Part shown: in pieces, positions 1-11,606 of the stretch | How positions within the stretch are numbered: position 1 is the first letter of the stretch | How the letters are laid out: each line of letters begins with the position of its first letter | Source: Aristolochia californica | Lineage: Eukaryota; Streptophyta; Magnoliopsida; Piperales; Aristolochiaceae | Length of the DNA: 64,000 nucleotides | Assembly: GCA_029961685.1 (NCBI GenBank) | Contig: JARWKL010000015.1 | Location: 12,646,801-12,710,800 of the forward strand | Direction: 5' to 3' | Made by a program: the position numbers and the translations under genes | Notes under the pieces: generated by a model | Databases searched by the model: none | What the model saw: the letters and a program-made list of their open reading frames with translations, nothing else | What the model was told of the DNA's origin: nothing

Positions 1-159
1 TTTGAAATGCACAAATGCTGAGAGAGATAATTCCGAAAAGTATCTGTGATTTTTAAGGATAGGCAAAAAGGGGGTTGTTTGGCCCTGGTAAATATCCAAC
101 CACTCGAGAATTGTACTTTTTCTACTCCCCCCTAATTTTTGGATCTGAAGGCCACTTGC

Positions 160-213
160 ATCCTCAACATGCTTGTGGCATGCATATCCACCACACTTAA
201 AACATGTGAGGAT
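160..213. repeat. Imperfect dyad in the centre of the monomer (reference copy)
   Basis: ATCCTCAACAT (160-170) pairs with ATGTGAGGAT (204-213) apart from one extra base. Between them GTGG and CCAC flank the self-complementary ATGCAT (GTGGCATGCATATCCAC). Together with the inverted repeat at 237-280 this gives a strongly dyad-rich 120 bp segment in every monomer. T3 monomers in domain II change both arms (GCATACTCAAC on the left, GTGAGCATC on the right), and these changes do not restore pairing, so a selected stem is not shown. Confidence 0.7.
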
Positions 214-236
214 CAGTTAGAGGTCCCTTTCCAACA

Positions 237-280
237 AAATTCCACCAAGCTATTATTAGGGGGTTGTACTAGTGGAATTT
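237..280. repeat. Inverted repeat within the monomer (reference copy)
   Basis: AAATTCCAC (237-245) is the reverse complement of GTGGAATTT (272-280), with a 26-nt loop that includes the G-run and the ACTAGT site. The pair recurs in nearly every monomer, immediately before and at each listed anchor. Exceptions include 15161 and 17958 (GAGGAATTT), 22593 (ATTCCCCC), 42632 (GCGGAATTT), 56128 (GTCGAATTT) and 57495 / 61492 (ATTCCTCAA). It could extrude as a short hairpin; there is no evidence in the sequence of what, if anything, binds it. Confidence 0.85.
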
Positions 281-399
281 CCCAAACATGGATTTTGGAG
301 CTCATTTTTGGTGCGTGAAATAATTTTCTCTTTATTATTATAGTTTTCAAATTTTTTTGCACACATGAACTCTAAAATTTTCATTTTGTTGCGATCTTA

Positions 400-1200
400 T
401 ATCTCTTTTGTTTACGAGGAAAAAAGGGAGAGTGAAAACTCAAGTTAGGATCTGAAAAAAAAAAAATTTGAAATGCACAAATGCTGAGTGAGGTAATTCC
501 GAAAAGTATTTGTGATTTTTAAGGATAGGCAAAAAGTGGGTTGTTTGGCCCTGGTAAATATCCAACCACTTGAGAATTGTAATTTTTCTACTCCCCCCTA
601 ATTTTTGGATCTGAAGGGCACTTGCATCCTCAACATGGTTGTGGCATGCATATCCACTACACTTAAAACATGTGAGGATCAGTAAGAGGTCCCTTTCCTA
701 AAAAATTCCACCTAGCTATTATTAGGGGGTTGTACTAGTGGAATTTCCCAAACATTGATTTTGGAGCTCATTTTTAGTGCGTGAAAAAATTTTCTCTTTA
801 TTATTATAGTTTTCAAATTTTTTTGCACACATGAACTCTAAAATTTTCATTTTGTTGTGATCTTATATCTTTTTTGTTTACGAGGAAAAATGGAAGAGTA
901 AAAACTCAAGTTTGATCTGAAAAAAAAAAAATTTTAAATGCACAAATGCTTAGAGAGATAATTCCGAAAAGTATTTGTGATTTTTAAGGATAAGTAAAAA
1001 GTGGGTTGTTTCGCCCTGGTAAATATCCAACCACTTGAGAATTGTACTTTTTCTACTCCCCCCTAATTTTTGGATCTGAAGGCCACTTGCATCCTCAACA
1101 TGCTTGTGGCATGCATATCCACCACACTTAAAACATGTGAGGATCAGTAAGAGGTCCCTTTCCGATAAAATTCCACCAAGCTATTATTAGGGGGTTGTAC
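400..1200 (+). repeat. Domain I duplicated block at 11-monomer offset, copy 1
   Basis: Shares with 5507-6305 the linked variants TATCTCTTTTGTTTACG, CAAGTTAGGATCTG, GAGTGAGGTAATTCC, CATGGTTGTGGC, CCACTACAC, CACCTAGCT, AACATTGATTTT, GTTGTGATC and a one-base deletion AAGTTTGATCTG. The offset is about 5106 bp. Part of the same set (TATCTCTTTT, GAGTGAGG, CATGGTTGTGG, CCACTAC) appears a third time near 6900-7190. Confidence 0.85.
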
Positions 1201-2284
1201 TAGTGGAATTTCCCAAACATGGATTTTGGAGCTCATTTTTAGTGCGTGAAATAATTTTCTCTTTATTATTATAGTTTTCAAATTTTTTTGCACACATGAA
1301 CTCTAAAATTTTCATTTTGTTGCGATCTTATATCTTTTTTGTTTACGAGGAAAAATGGGAGAGTGAAAACTCAAGTTTGGATATGAAAAAAAAAATTTGA
1401 AATGCACAAATGCTGAGAGAGATAATTCCGAAAAGTATCTGTGATTTTTATGGATAGGCAAAAAGTGCGTTGTTTGGCCCTGGTAAATATTCAACCACTT
1501 GAGAATTGTACTTTTTCTACTCCCCCCTTATTTTGGGATCTGAAGGCCACTTGCATCCTCAACATGCTTGTGGTATGCATATCCACCACACTTAAAACAT
1601 GTGAGGATCAGTTAGAGGTCCCTTTCCTATAAAATTCCACCAAGCTATTATTAGGGGGTTGTACTAGTGGAATTTCCCAAACATGGATTTTGGAGCTCAT
1701 TTTTAGTGCGTGAAATAATTTTCTCTTTATTATTATAGTTTTCAAATTTTTTTGCACACATGAACTCTAAAATTTTCATTTTGTTGCGATCTTATATCTT
1801 TTTTGTTTACGAGGAAAAATGGGAGAGTGAAAACTCAAGTTTGGATCTGAAAAAAAAAAATTTGAAATGCACAAATGCTGAGAGAGCTCATTGCGAAAAG
1901 TATTTGTGATTTTTATGGATAGGCAAAAAGTGGGTTGTTTGGCCCTGGTAAATATCCAACCACTTGAGAATTGTACTTTTTCTACTCCCCCCTAATTTTT
2001 GGATATGAAGGCCACTTGCATCCTCAACATGCTTTTGGCGTGCATATCCACCACACTTAAAACATGTGAGGATCAGTTAGAGGTCCCTTTCCTATAAAAT
2101 TCCACCAAGCTATTATTAGGGGTTGTACTAGTGGAATTTCCCAAACATGGATTTTGGAGCTCATTTTTAGTGCGTGAAATAATTTTCTATTTATTATTAG
2201 AGTTTTCTAATTTTTTTGCACACATGAACTCAAAAATTTTCATTTTGTTGCGATCTTATATCTTTTTTGTTCACGAGGAAAAGT

Positions 2285-3150
2285 GGGAGAGTGTAAACTC
2301 AAGTTTGGATCTGAAAATAAAAAAATTTGAAGTGCACAAATGCTAAGAGAGATAATTCCGAAAAGTATCTATGATTTTTAAGGATAGGCAAAAAGTGGGT
2401 TGTTAGGCCCTGGTATTTATCCAACCACTTGAGAATTGTATTTTTGCTACTCCCCCCTAAGTTTATGATCTTAAGGCCACTTGCATCCTCAACATGCTTG
2501 TGGCGTGCATATCCACCACACTTAAAACATGTGAGGATCAGTTAGAGGTCCCTTTCCTATAAAATTCCACCAAGCTATTATTAGGGGGTTGTACTAGTGG
2601 AATTTCCCAAACATGGATTTTGGAGCTCATTTTTAGTGCGTGAAATAATTTTATATTTATTATTATAGTTTTCAAATTTTTTTAAACATATGAACTCTAA
2701 AATTTTCATTTTGTTGCGATCTTATATCTTTTTTGTTCACGAGGAAAAATGGGAGAGTGAAAACTCAAGTTTGGATCTGAAAAAAAAAAAATTTGAAGTG
2801 CACAAATGCTGAGAGAGATAATTCCGAAAAGTATCTGTGATTTTTAAGGATAGGCAAAAAGTGGGTTGTTTGGCCCTGGCAAACACTTGAGAATTGTACT
2901 TTTTCTACTCCCCCCCAATTTTTGGATCTGAAGGCCACTTGCATCCTCAACATGCTTGTGGCATGCATAGCCACCACACTTAAAACATGTGAGGATCAGT
3001 TAGAGGTCCCTTTCCTATAAAATTCCACCAAGCTATTATTAGGGGGTTGTACTAGTGGAATTTCCCAAACATGGATTTTGGAGCTCATTTTTAGTGCGTG
3101 AAATAATTTTCTATTTATTATTATAGTTTTCAAATTTTTTTGCACACATG
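2285..3150 (+). repeat. Domain I duplicated two-monomer block, copy 1
   Basis: This block shares rare linked variants with 4608-5473 at an offset of 2323 bp (five monomers). They are GTGTAAACTC, the interrupted A-tract AAAATAAAAAAATTT, AAATGCTAAGAG, CTATGATTTTT, GGTATTTATCC, TATGATCTTAAGG, GGCGTGCAT, TTAAACATATGAAC and an 8 bp deletion that leaves GGCAAACACTTGAG (2879-2892), which makes the interval from 2597 to 3055 only 458 bp. Sharing so many rare changes, including an identical deletion, means the two blocks descend by duplication. Confidence 0.9.
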
Positions 3151-4607
3151 AACTCTAAAATTTTCATTTTGTTGATATCTTATATCTTTTTTGTTTACGA
3201 GGAAAAATGGGAGAGTGAAAACTCAAGTTTGGATCTGAAAAAAAAAAAAACTTGAAATGCACAATTGCTGAGAGAGATAATTCCGAAAAGTATCTGTGAT
3301 TTTTAAGGATAGGCAAAAAGTGGGTTGTTTGGCCCTGGTAAATATCCAACCATTTAAGAATTATACTTTTTCTACTCCCCCCTAATTTTTGGATCTGAAG
3401 GCCACTTGCATCCTCAACATGCTTCTGGTATGCATATCCACCACACTTAAAACATGTGAGGATCAGTTAGAGCTGCCTTTCCTATAAAATTCCACCAAGC
3501 TATTATTAGGGGGTTGTACTTGTGGAATTTCCCAAACATGGATTTTGGAGCTCATTTTTAGTGCGTGAAATAATTTTCTATTTATTATTATAGTTTTCAA
3601 ATTTTTTAGCAGACATGAACTCTAAAATTTTCATTTTTTTGCGATCTTATATCTTTTTTGTTCACGAGGGAAAATGGGAGAGTGAAAACTCAAGTTTGGA
3701 TCTGAAAAAAAAAAAATTTGAAATGCGCAAATGCTGAGAGAGATAATTCCGAAAAGTATCTGTGATTTTTAAGGATAGGCAAAAAGTGGGTTGTTTGGCC
3801 CTGGTCAATATCCAACCACTTGAGAATTGTACTTTTTCTACTGCCCCCTAATTTTTGGATCTGAAGGCCACTTGCATCCTCAACATGCTCGTGGCATGCA
3901 TATCCACCACACTTAAAACATGTGAGGATCAGTTAGAGGTCCCTTTCCTATAAAATTCCACCAACCTATTATTAGGGGGTTGTACTAGTGGAATTTCCCA
4001 AACATTGATTTTGGAGCTCATTTTTAGTGCGTGAAATAATTTTCTATTTATTATTATAGTTTTCAATTTTTTTTGCACACATGAACTCTAAAATTTTCAT
4101 TTTGTTGTGATCTTATATCTTTTTTGTTCACGAGGAAAAATGGGAGACTGCAAACTCAAGTTTGGATCTGACAAAAAAAAAATTTGAAATGCACAAATGC
4201 TGAGAGAGATAATTCTGAAAAGTATCTGTGATTTTCAAGGATAGGCAAAAAGTGGGTTGTTTGGCCCCGGTAAATATCCAACCACTTGAGAATTGTACTT
4301 TTTCTACTCCCCCCTAATTTTTGGATCTGAAGGCCACTTGCATCCTCAACATGCTTGTGGCATGCATATCAACCACACTTAAAACATGTGAGGATCAGTT
4401 AGAGGTCCCTTTCCTATAAAATTCCACCAAGCTATTATTAGGGGGTTGTACTAGTGGAATTTCCCAAACATGGATTTTGGAGCTCATTTTTAGTGCGTGA
4501 AATAATTTTCTCTTTATTATTATAGTTTTCAAATTTTTTTGCACACATGAACTCTAAAATTTTCATTTTGTTGCGATCTTATATCTTTTTTGTTTACGAG
4601 GAAAAGT

Positions 4608-5473
4608 GGGAGAGTGTAAACTCAAGTTTGGATCTGAAAATAAAAAAATTTGAAGTGCACAAATGCTAAGAGAGATAATTCCGAAAAGTATCTATGATTT
4701 TTAAGGATAGGCAAAAAGTGGGTTGCTAGGCCCTGGTATTTATCCAACCACTTGAGAATTGTATTTTTTCTACTCCCCCCTAATTTTATGATCTTAAGGC
4801 CACTTGCATCCTCAACATGCTTGTGGCGTGCATATCCACCACACTTAAAACATGTGAGGATCAGTTAGAGGTCCCTTTCCTATAAAATTCCACCAAGCTA
4901 TTATTAGGGGGTTGTACTAGTGGAATTTCCCAAACATGGATTTTGGAGCTCATTTTTAGTGCGTGAAATAATTTTCTATTTATTATTATAGTTTTCAAAT
5001 TTTTTTAAACATATGAACTCTAAAATTTTCATTTTGTTGCGATCTTATATCTTTTTTGTTCACGAGGAAAAATGGGAGAGTGAAAACTCAAGTTTGGATC
5101 TGAAAAAAAAAAAATTTGAAGTGCACAAATGCTGAGAGAGATAATTCCGAAAAGTATCTGTGATTTTTAAGGATAGGCAAAAAGTGGGTTGTTTGGCCCT
5201 GGCAAACACTTGAGAATTGTACTTTTTCTACTCCCCCCCAATTTTTGGATCTGAAGGCCACTTGCATCCTCAACATGCTTGTGGCAAGCATAGCCACCAC
5301 ACTTAAAACATGTGAGGATCGGTTAGAGGTCCCTTTCCTATAAAATTCCACCAAGCTATTATTAGGGGGTTGTACTAGTGGAATTTCCCAAACATGGATT
5401 TTGGAGCTCATTTTTAGTGCGTGAAATAATTTTCTATTTATTATTATAGTTTTCAAATTTTTTTGCACACATG
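4608..5473 (+). repeat. Domain I duplicated two-monomer block, copy 2
   Basis: Partner of 2285-3150. It carries the same linked set, including the 8 bp deletion GGCAAACACTTGAG at 5201-5214 (anchor interval 4920-5378 is 458 bp). Small later differences exist, for example TTGCTAGGCC here against TTGTTAGGCC in copy 1, and GGCAAGCATAGCC here against GGCATGCATAGCC there. Confidence 0.9.
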
Positions 5474-5506
5474 AACTCTAAAATTTTCATTTTGTTGCGA
5501 TCTTAT

Positions 5507-6305
5507 ATCTCTTTTGTTTACGAGGAAAAATGGGAGAGTGAAAACTCAAGTTAGGATCTGAAAAAAAAATAATTTGAAATGCACAAATGCTGAGTGAGGT
5601 AATTCCGAAAAGTATTTGTGATTTTTAAGGATAGGCAAAAAGTGGGTTGTTTGGCCCTGGTAAATATCCAACCAATTGAGAATTGTACTTTTTCTACTCC
5701 CCCCTAATTTTTGGATCTGAAGGCCACTTGCATCCTCAACATGGTTGTGGCATGCATATCCACTACACTTAAAACATGTGAGGATCAGTAAGAGGTCCCT
5801 TTCCTATAAAATTCCACCTAGCTATTATTAGGGGGTTGTACTAGTGGAATTTCCCAAAACATTGATTTTGGAGCTCATTTTTAGTGCGTGAAATAATTTT
5901 CTCTTTATTATTATAGTTTTCAAATTTTTTTGCACACATGAACTCTAAAATTTTCATTTTGTTGTGATCTTATATCTTTTTTCTTTACGAGGAAAAATGG
6001 GAGAGTGAAAACTCAAGTTTGATCTGAAAAAAAAAAAATTTGAAATGCACAAGTGCTGAGAGAGATAATTCCGAAAAGTATTTGTGATTTTTAAGGATAA
6101 GCAAAAAGTGGGTTGTTTAGCCCTGGTAAATATCCAACCACGTGAGAATTGTACTTTTTCTACTCCCCCCGAATTTTTGGATCTGAAGGCCACTTGCATC
6201 CTCAACATGCTTGTGGCATGCATATCCACCACACTTAAAACATGTGAGGATCAGTAAGAGGTCCCTTTCCTATAAAATTCCACCAAGCTATTATTAGGGG
6301 GTTGT
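5507..6305 (+). repeat. Domain I duplicated block at 11-monomer offset, copy 2
   Basis: Partner of 400-1200 with the same linked variants, with a few private changes (AACCAATTGAG near 5671, CACGTGAG near 6140, ATAAGCAAAAAG instead of ATAAGTAAAAAG). It abuts the 4608-5473 block, so both duplicated segments sit next to each other here while they lie about 1 kb apart in the left part of the domain. Confidence 0.85.
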
Positions 6306-8810
6306 ACTAGTGGAATTTCCCAAACATGGATTTTGGAGCTCATTTTTAGTGCGTGAAATAATTTTCTATTTATTATTATAGTTTTCAAATTTTTTTGCAC
6401 ACATGAACACTAAAATTTTCATTTTGTTGCGATCTGATATCTTTTTTGTTTACGAGGAAAAATGGGAGAGTGAAAACTCAAGTTTGGATCTGAAAAAAAA
6501 AAATTTGAAATGCACAAATGCTGAGAGAGATAATTCCGAAAAGTATCTGTGATTTTTATGGATAGGCAAAAAGTGGGTTGTTTGGCCCTGGTAAATATCC
6601 AACCACTTGAGAATTGTACTTTTTCTACTCCCCCCTAATTCTCGGATCTGAAGGCCACTTGCATCCTCAACATGCTTGTGGCATGCATATCCACCACACT
6701 TAAAACATGTGAGGATCAGTTAGAGGTCCCTTTCCTATAAAATTCCACCAAGCTAGTATTAGGGGGTTGTACTAGTGGAATTTCCCAAACATGGATTTTG
6801 GAGCTCATTTTTAGTGCGTGAAATAATTTTATATTTATTATTATAGTTTTCAAATTTTTTTGCACACATGAACTCTAAAATTTTCATTTTGTTGCGATCT
6901 TATATCTCTTTTGTTTACGAGGAAAAGTGGGAGAGTGAAAACTCAAGTTAGGATTTGAAAAAAAAAAAATTGAAATGCACAAATGCTGAGTGAGGTAATT
7001 CCGAAAAGTATTTGTGATTTTTAAGGATAGGCAAAAAGTGGGTTGTTTGGCCCTGGTAAATATCCAACCACTTGAGAATTGTACTTTTTCTACTCCCCCC
7101 TAATTTTTGGATCTGAAGGGCACTTGCATCCTCAACATGGTTGTGGCATGCATATCCACTACACTTAAAACATGTGAGGATCAGTCAGAGGTCCCTTTCC
7201 TATAAAATTCCACCAAGCTATTATTAGGGGGTTGTACTAGTGGAATTTCCCAAACATGGATTTTGGAGCTCATTTTTAGTGCGTGAAATAATTTTCTATT
7301 TATTATTATAGTTTTCAAATTTTTTTGCACACATGAACTCTAAAATTTTCATTTTGTTGCGATCTTATATCTTTTTTGTTTACGAGGAAAAATGGGAGAG
7401 TGAAAACTCAAGTTTGGATCTGAAAAAAAAAAAAACTTGAAATGCACAATTGTTGAGAGAGATAATTCCGAAAAGTATCTGTGATTTTTAAGGATAGGCA
7501 AAAAGTGGGTTGTTTGGCCCTGGTAAATATCCAACCACTTGAGAATTATACTTTTTCTACTCCCCCCTAATTTTTGGATCTGAAGGCCACTTGCATCCTC
7601 AACATGCTTTTGGTATGCATATCCACCACACTTAAAACATGTGTGGATCAGTTAGAGCTGCCTTTCCTATAAAATTCCACCAAGCTATTATTAGGGGGTT
7701 GTACTTGTGGAATTTCCCAAACATGGATTTTGGAGCTCATTTTTAGTGCGTGAAATAATTTTCTATTTATTATAATAGTTTTCAAATTTTTTTGCACACA
7801 TGAACTCTAAAATTTTCATTTTGTTGCGATCTTATATCTTTTTTGTTCACGAGGAAAAATGGGAGAGAGAAAACTCAAGTTAGCATCTGAAAAAAAAAAA
7901 ATTAGAAATGCACAAATGCTGAGAGAGATAATTCCGAAAAGAATCTGTGATTTTTAAGGATAGGCAAAAAGTGGGTTGTTTGGCCCTGGTAAATATCCAA
8001 TCACTTGAGAATTGTACTTTTTCTACTCCCCCCTAATTTTATGATCTGAAGGCCACTTGCATCCTCAACATGCTTGTGGCATGCATATCCACCACACTTA
8101 AAACATGTGAGGATCAGTTAGAGGTCCCTTTCCTACAAAATTCCACCAAGCTATTATTAGGGGTTTGTACTAGTGGAATTTCCTAAACATGGATTTTGGA
8201 GCTCATTTTTAGTGCGTGAAATAATTTTCTCTTTATTATTATAGTTTTCAAATTTTTTTGCACACATGAACTCTAAAATTTTCATTTTGTTGCGATCTTA
8301 TATCTTTTTTGTTCACGAGGAAAAAAGGGAGAGTTTTCACTCCAGTTTGGATCTGAAAAAAAAAAAAATTTGAAATGCACAAATGCTGAGAGAGATAATT
8401 CCGAAAAGTATCTGTGATTTTTAAGTATAGGCAAAAAGTGGGTTGTTTGGCCGTGGTAAATATCCAACCACATGAGAATTGTACTTTTTCTACTCCCCCC
8501 TTATTTTTGGATCTGAAGGCCACTTGCATTCTCAACATGGTTGTGGCATGCATATCCACCACACTTAAAACATGTGAGGATCAGTTAGAGGTCCCTTTCC
8601 TATAAAATTCCACCAAGCTATTATTAGGGGTTGTACTAGTGGAATTTCCCAAACATGGATTTTGGAGCTCATTTTTAGTGCGTGAAATAATTTTCTATTT
8701 GTTATTATAGTTTTCAAATTTTTTTGCACACATGAACTCTAAAATTTTCATTTTGTTGCGATCTTATATCTTTTTTGTTTACGAGGAAAAATGGGTGAGC
8801 GAAAACTCAA

Positions 8811-11606
8811 GTTTGGATCTGAAAAAAAAAATTTGAAATGCACAAATGCTGAGAGAGATAATTCCGAAAAGTATCTGTGATTTTTATGGATAGGCAAAAA
8901 GTGGGTTGTTTGGCCCTGGTAAATATCCAACCACTCGAGAATTGTACTTTTTCTACTCCCCCCTAATTTTTGGATCTGAAGGCAACTTGCATACTCAACA
9001 TGCTTGTGGCAGGCATATCCACCACACTTAAAACATGTGAGCATCAGTTAGAGGACCCTTTCATATAAAATTCCACCAAGCTATTATTAGGGGGTTGTAC
9101 TAGTGGAATTTCCCAAACATGGATTTTGGAGCTCATTTTTAGTGCGTGAAATAATATTCTATTTATTAATATAGTTTGCAAATTTTTTTGCACACATGAA
9201 CTCTAAATTTTTCATATTGTTGCGATCTTATATCTTTTTTGTTCACGAGGAAAAAAGGGAGAGTTTTCACTCCAGTTTGGATCTGAAAAAAAAAAAAATT
9301 TGAAATGCACAAATGCTGAGAGAGATAATTCCGAAAAGTGTCTGTGATTTTTAAGGATAGGGAAAAAGTGGGTTGTTTGGCCCTGGTAAATATCCAACCA
9401 CATGAGAATTGTACTTTTTCTGCTCCCCCCTTATTTTTGGATCTGAAGGCCACTTGCATTCTCAACATGGTTGTGGCATGCATATCCACCACACTTAAAA
9501 CATGTGAGGATCAGTTAGAGGTCCCTTTCCTATAAAATTCCACCAAGCTATTATTAGGGGTTGTACTAGTGGAATTTCCCAAACATGGATTTTGGAGCTC
9601 ATTTTTAGTGCGTGAAATAATTTTCTATTTGTTATTATAGTTTTCAAATTTTTTTGCACACATGAACTCTAAAATTTTCATTTTGTTGCGATCTTATATC
9701 TTTTTTGTTCACGAGGAAAAATGGGAGAGTGAAAACTCAAGTTTGGATCTGAAAAAAAAAAATTTGAAGTGCACAAATGCTGAGAGAGATAATTCCGAAA
9801 AGTATCTGTGATTTTTAAGAATAGGCAAAAAGTGGGTTGTTTGGCTCTGGTAAATATCCAATCACTTGAACATTGTACTTTTTCTACTCCCCCCTAATTT
9901 TTGGATCTGAAGGCCACTTGCATCCTCAACATGCTTGTGGCATGCATATCCACCACAGTTAAAACATGTGAGGATCAGTTAGAGGTCCCTTTCCTATAAA
10001 ATTCCACCAAGCTATTATTAGGGGGTTGTACTAGTGGAATTTCCCAAACATGGATTTTGGAGCTCATTTTTTTTGCGTGAAATAATTTTCTATTTATTAT
10101 TATAGTTTTAAAATTTTTTTGCACACATGAACTCTAAAATTTTCATTTTGTTGCGATCTTATATCTTTTTTGTTCACGAGGAAAAAAGGGAGAGTTTTCA
10201 CTCAAGTTTGGATCTGAAAAAAAAAAAATTTGAAATGCACAAATGCTGAGAGAGATAATTCCGAAAAGTATCTGTGATTTTTAAGGATAGGGAAAAAGTG
10301 GGTTGTTTGGCCCTGGTAAATATCCAACCACATGAGAATTGTACTTTTTCTACTTCCCCCAATTTTTTGGATCTGAAGGCCACTTGCATCCTCAACATGC
10401 TTGTGGCATGCATATCCACCACACTTAAAACTTGTGAGGATCAGTTAGAGGTCCCTTTCCTATAAAATTCCACCAACCTATTATTAGGGGGTTGTACTTG
10501 TGGAATTTCCCAAACATGGATTTTGGAGCTCATTTTTAGTGCGTGAAATAATTTTCTATTTATTATTATAGTTTTCAAATTTTTTTGCACACATGAACTC
10601 TAATATTTTCATTTTGTTGCGAACTTATATCTTTATTGTTTACGAGGAAAAAAGGGAGAGTGAAAACTCAAGTTTGAAAACTATAACAAAAAAATTTTAA
10701 ATGCACAAATGCTGAGAGAGATAATTCCGAAAAGTATCTGTGATTTTTATGGATAGGAAAAAAGAGGGTTGTTTGGCCCTGGTAAATATCCAACCACTTG
10801 AGAATTGTAATTTTTCTACTCCCCCCTAATTTTTGGATCTGAAGGCCACTTGCATCCTCAACATGCTTGTGGCATGCATATCCACCATACTTAAAACATG
10901 TGAGGATCAGTTAGAGGTCTTTTTCCTATAAAATTCCACCAAGCTATTATTAGGGGGTTGTACTAGTGGAATTTCCCAAACATGGATTTTGGAGCTCATT
11001 TTTAGTGCGTGAAATAATTTTCTATTTATTATTATAGTTTTCAAATTTTTTTGCACACATGAACTCTAAAATTTTCATTTTGTTGCGATCTTATATCTTT
11101 TTTGTTCACGAGGAAAAATGGGAGAGTGAAAACTCAAGTTTGGATCTGAAAAAAAAAAAATTTGAAATGCACAAATGCTGAGAGAGATAATTCCGAAAAG
11201 TATCTGTGATTTTTAAGGATAGGCAAAAAGTTAGTTGTTTGGCCCTGGTAAATATCCAACCACTTGAGAATTGTACTTTTTCTACTCCCCCCTAATTTTT
11301 TTATCTGAAGGGCACTTGCATCCTCAACATGGTTGTGGCATGCATATCCACTACACTTAAAACATGTGAGGATCAGTCAGAGGTCCCTTTCCTATAAAAT
11401 TCCACCAAGCTATTATTAGGGGGTTGTACTAGTGGAATTTCCCAAACATGGATTTTGGAGCTCATTTTTAGTGCGTGAAATAATTTTCTATTTATTATTA
11501 TAGTTTTCAAATTTTTATGCACACATGAACTCTAAAATTTTCATTTTGTTGCGATCTTATATCTTTTTTGTTTACGAGGAAAAATGGGAGAGTGAAAACT
11601 CAAGTT
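8811..11606 (+). repeat. 6-monomer HOR unit, duplication pair B1, copy 1
   Basis: Matches 11607-14402 at a constant 2796 bp offset across anchors 9103/11899, 9569/12365, 10034/12830, 10500/13296, 10966/13762 and 11432/14228. Shared rare markers include AATATTCTATTTATTAA, TTTTTCATATTGTTG, TCACTCCAG, GAACATTG, GTTGCGAACTTATATC, GAAAACTATAAC / GAAAACTATTAC and AAAAGTTAGTTG. I counted roughly 15 substitutions (for example CTTGTGG / CTCGTGG, GAGGAAAA / GAGGTAAA), so identity is above 99%. The copy boundaries fall at or beside the A-tract. Confidence 0.88.

Larger units (their letters stand above)
1..8810 (+). repeat. Satellite domain I: mosaic of older multimer fragments
   Basis: Monomer anchors: 272, 738, 1203, 1667, 2131, 2597, 3055, 3522, 3988, 4454, 4920, 5378, 5844, 6310, 6775, 7240, 7707, 8173, 8639. 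No single short HOR period fits. Diagnostic variants instead recur at different offsets: GTGTAAACTC and an 8 bp deletion at 5 monomers (2323 bp); ACAATTG(C/T)TGAG plus GAGCTGCC at 9 monomers (4185 bp); GAGTGAGGTAATTCC plus CACCTAGCT at 11 monomers (about 5106 bp). Around 7.4-8.2 kb the order ACAATTGTTGAG then TTATAATAG / GTTAGCATCTG is the same pair that begins the domain II HOR, so domain II probably grew from this edge. Confidence 0.85.

Noticed and set aside
2131..2346. Recurrent plus-strand open frame of about 63-80 codons starting MEFPKHGF, seen in dozens of monomers
   Set aside because: It starts with GTG at the anchor, runs through T-rich DNA and ends after the A-tract. Sister monomers break it by frameshift or stop, the monomer length (466) is not a multiple of three, and the product is low-complexity F/L/K. 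It is an open frame by composition, copied with the satellite.
3164..3349. Recurrent minus-strand open frame of about 60-126 codons (MDIYQGQTTHF, MVDMHATSMLRMQ and similar)
   Set aside because: Same reasoning: it covers the reverse of the same monomer, its reading shifts with A-tract length (SDPN versus RSKLE versus QIQT endings), and no domain, signal or consistent length is seen. The longest (5088-5468, 126 codons) exists only because of the 8 bp deletion in that monomer.
8414..8605. Plus-strand open frame of about 63 codons reading through KVGCLALVNIQPHENCTF
   Set aside because: It overlaps the minus-strand frame in the same place, depends on a T-to-C or A change that avoids a stop, and is present only in some monomers. 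No sign of coding constraint.
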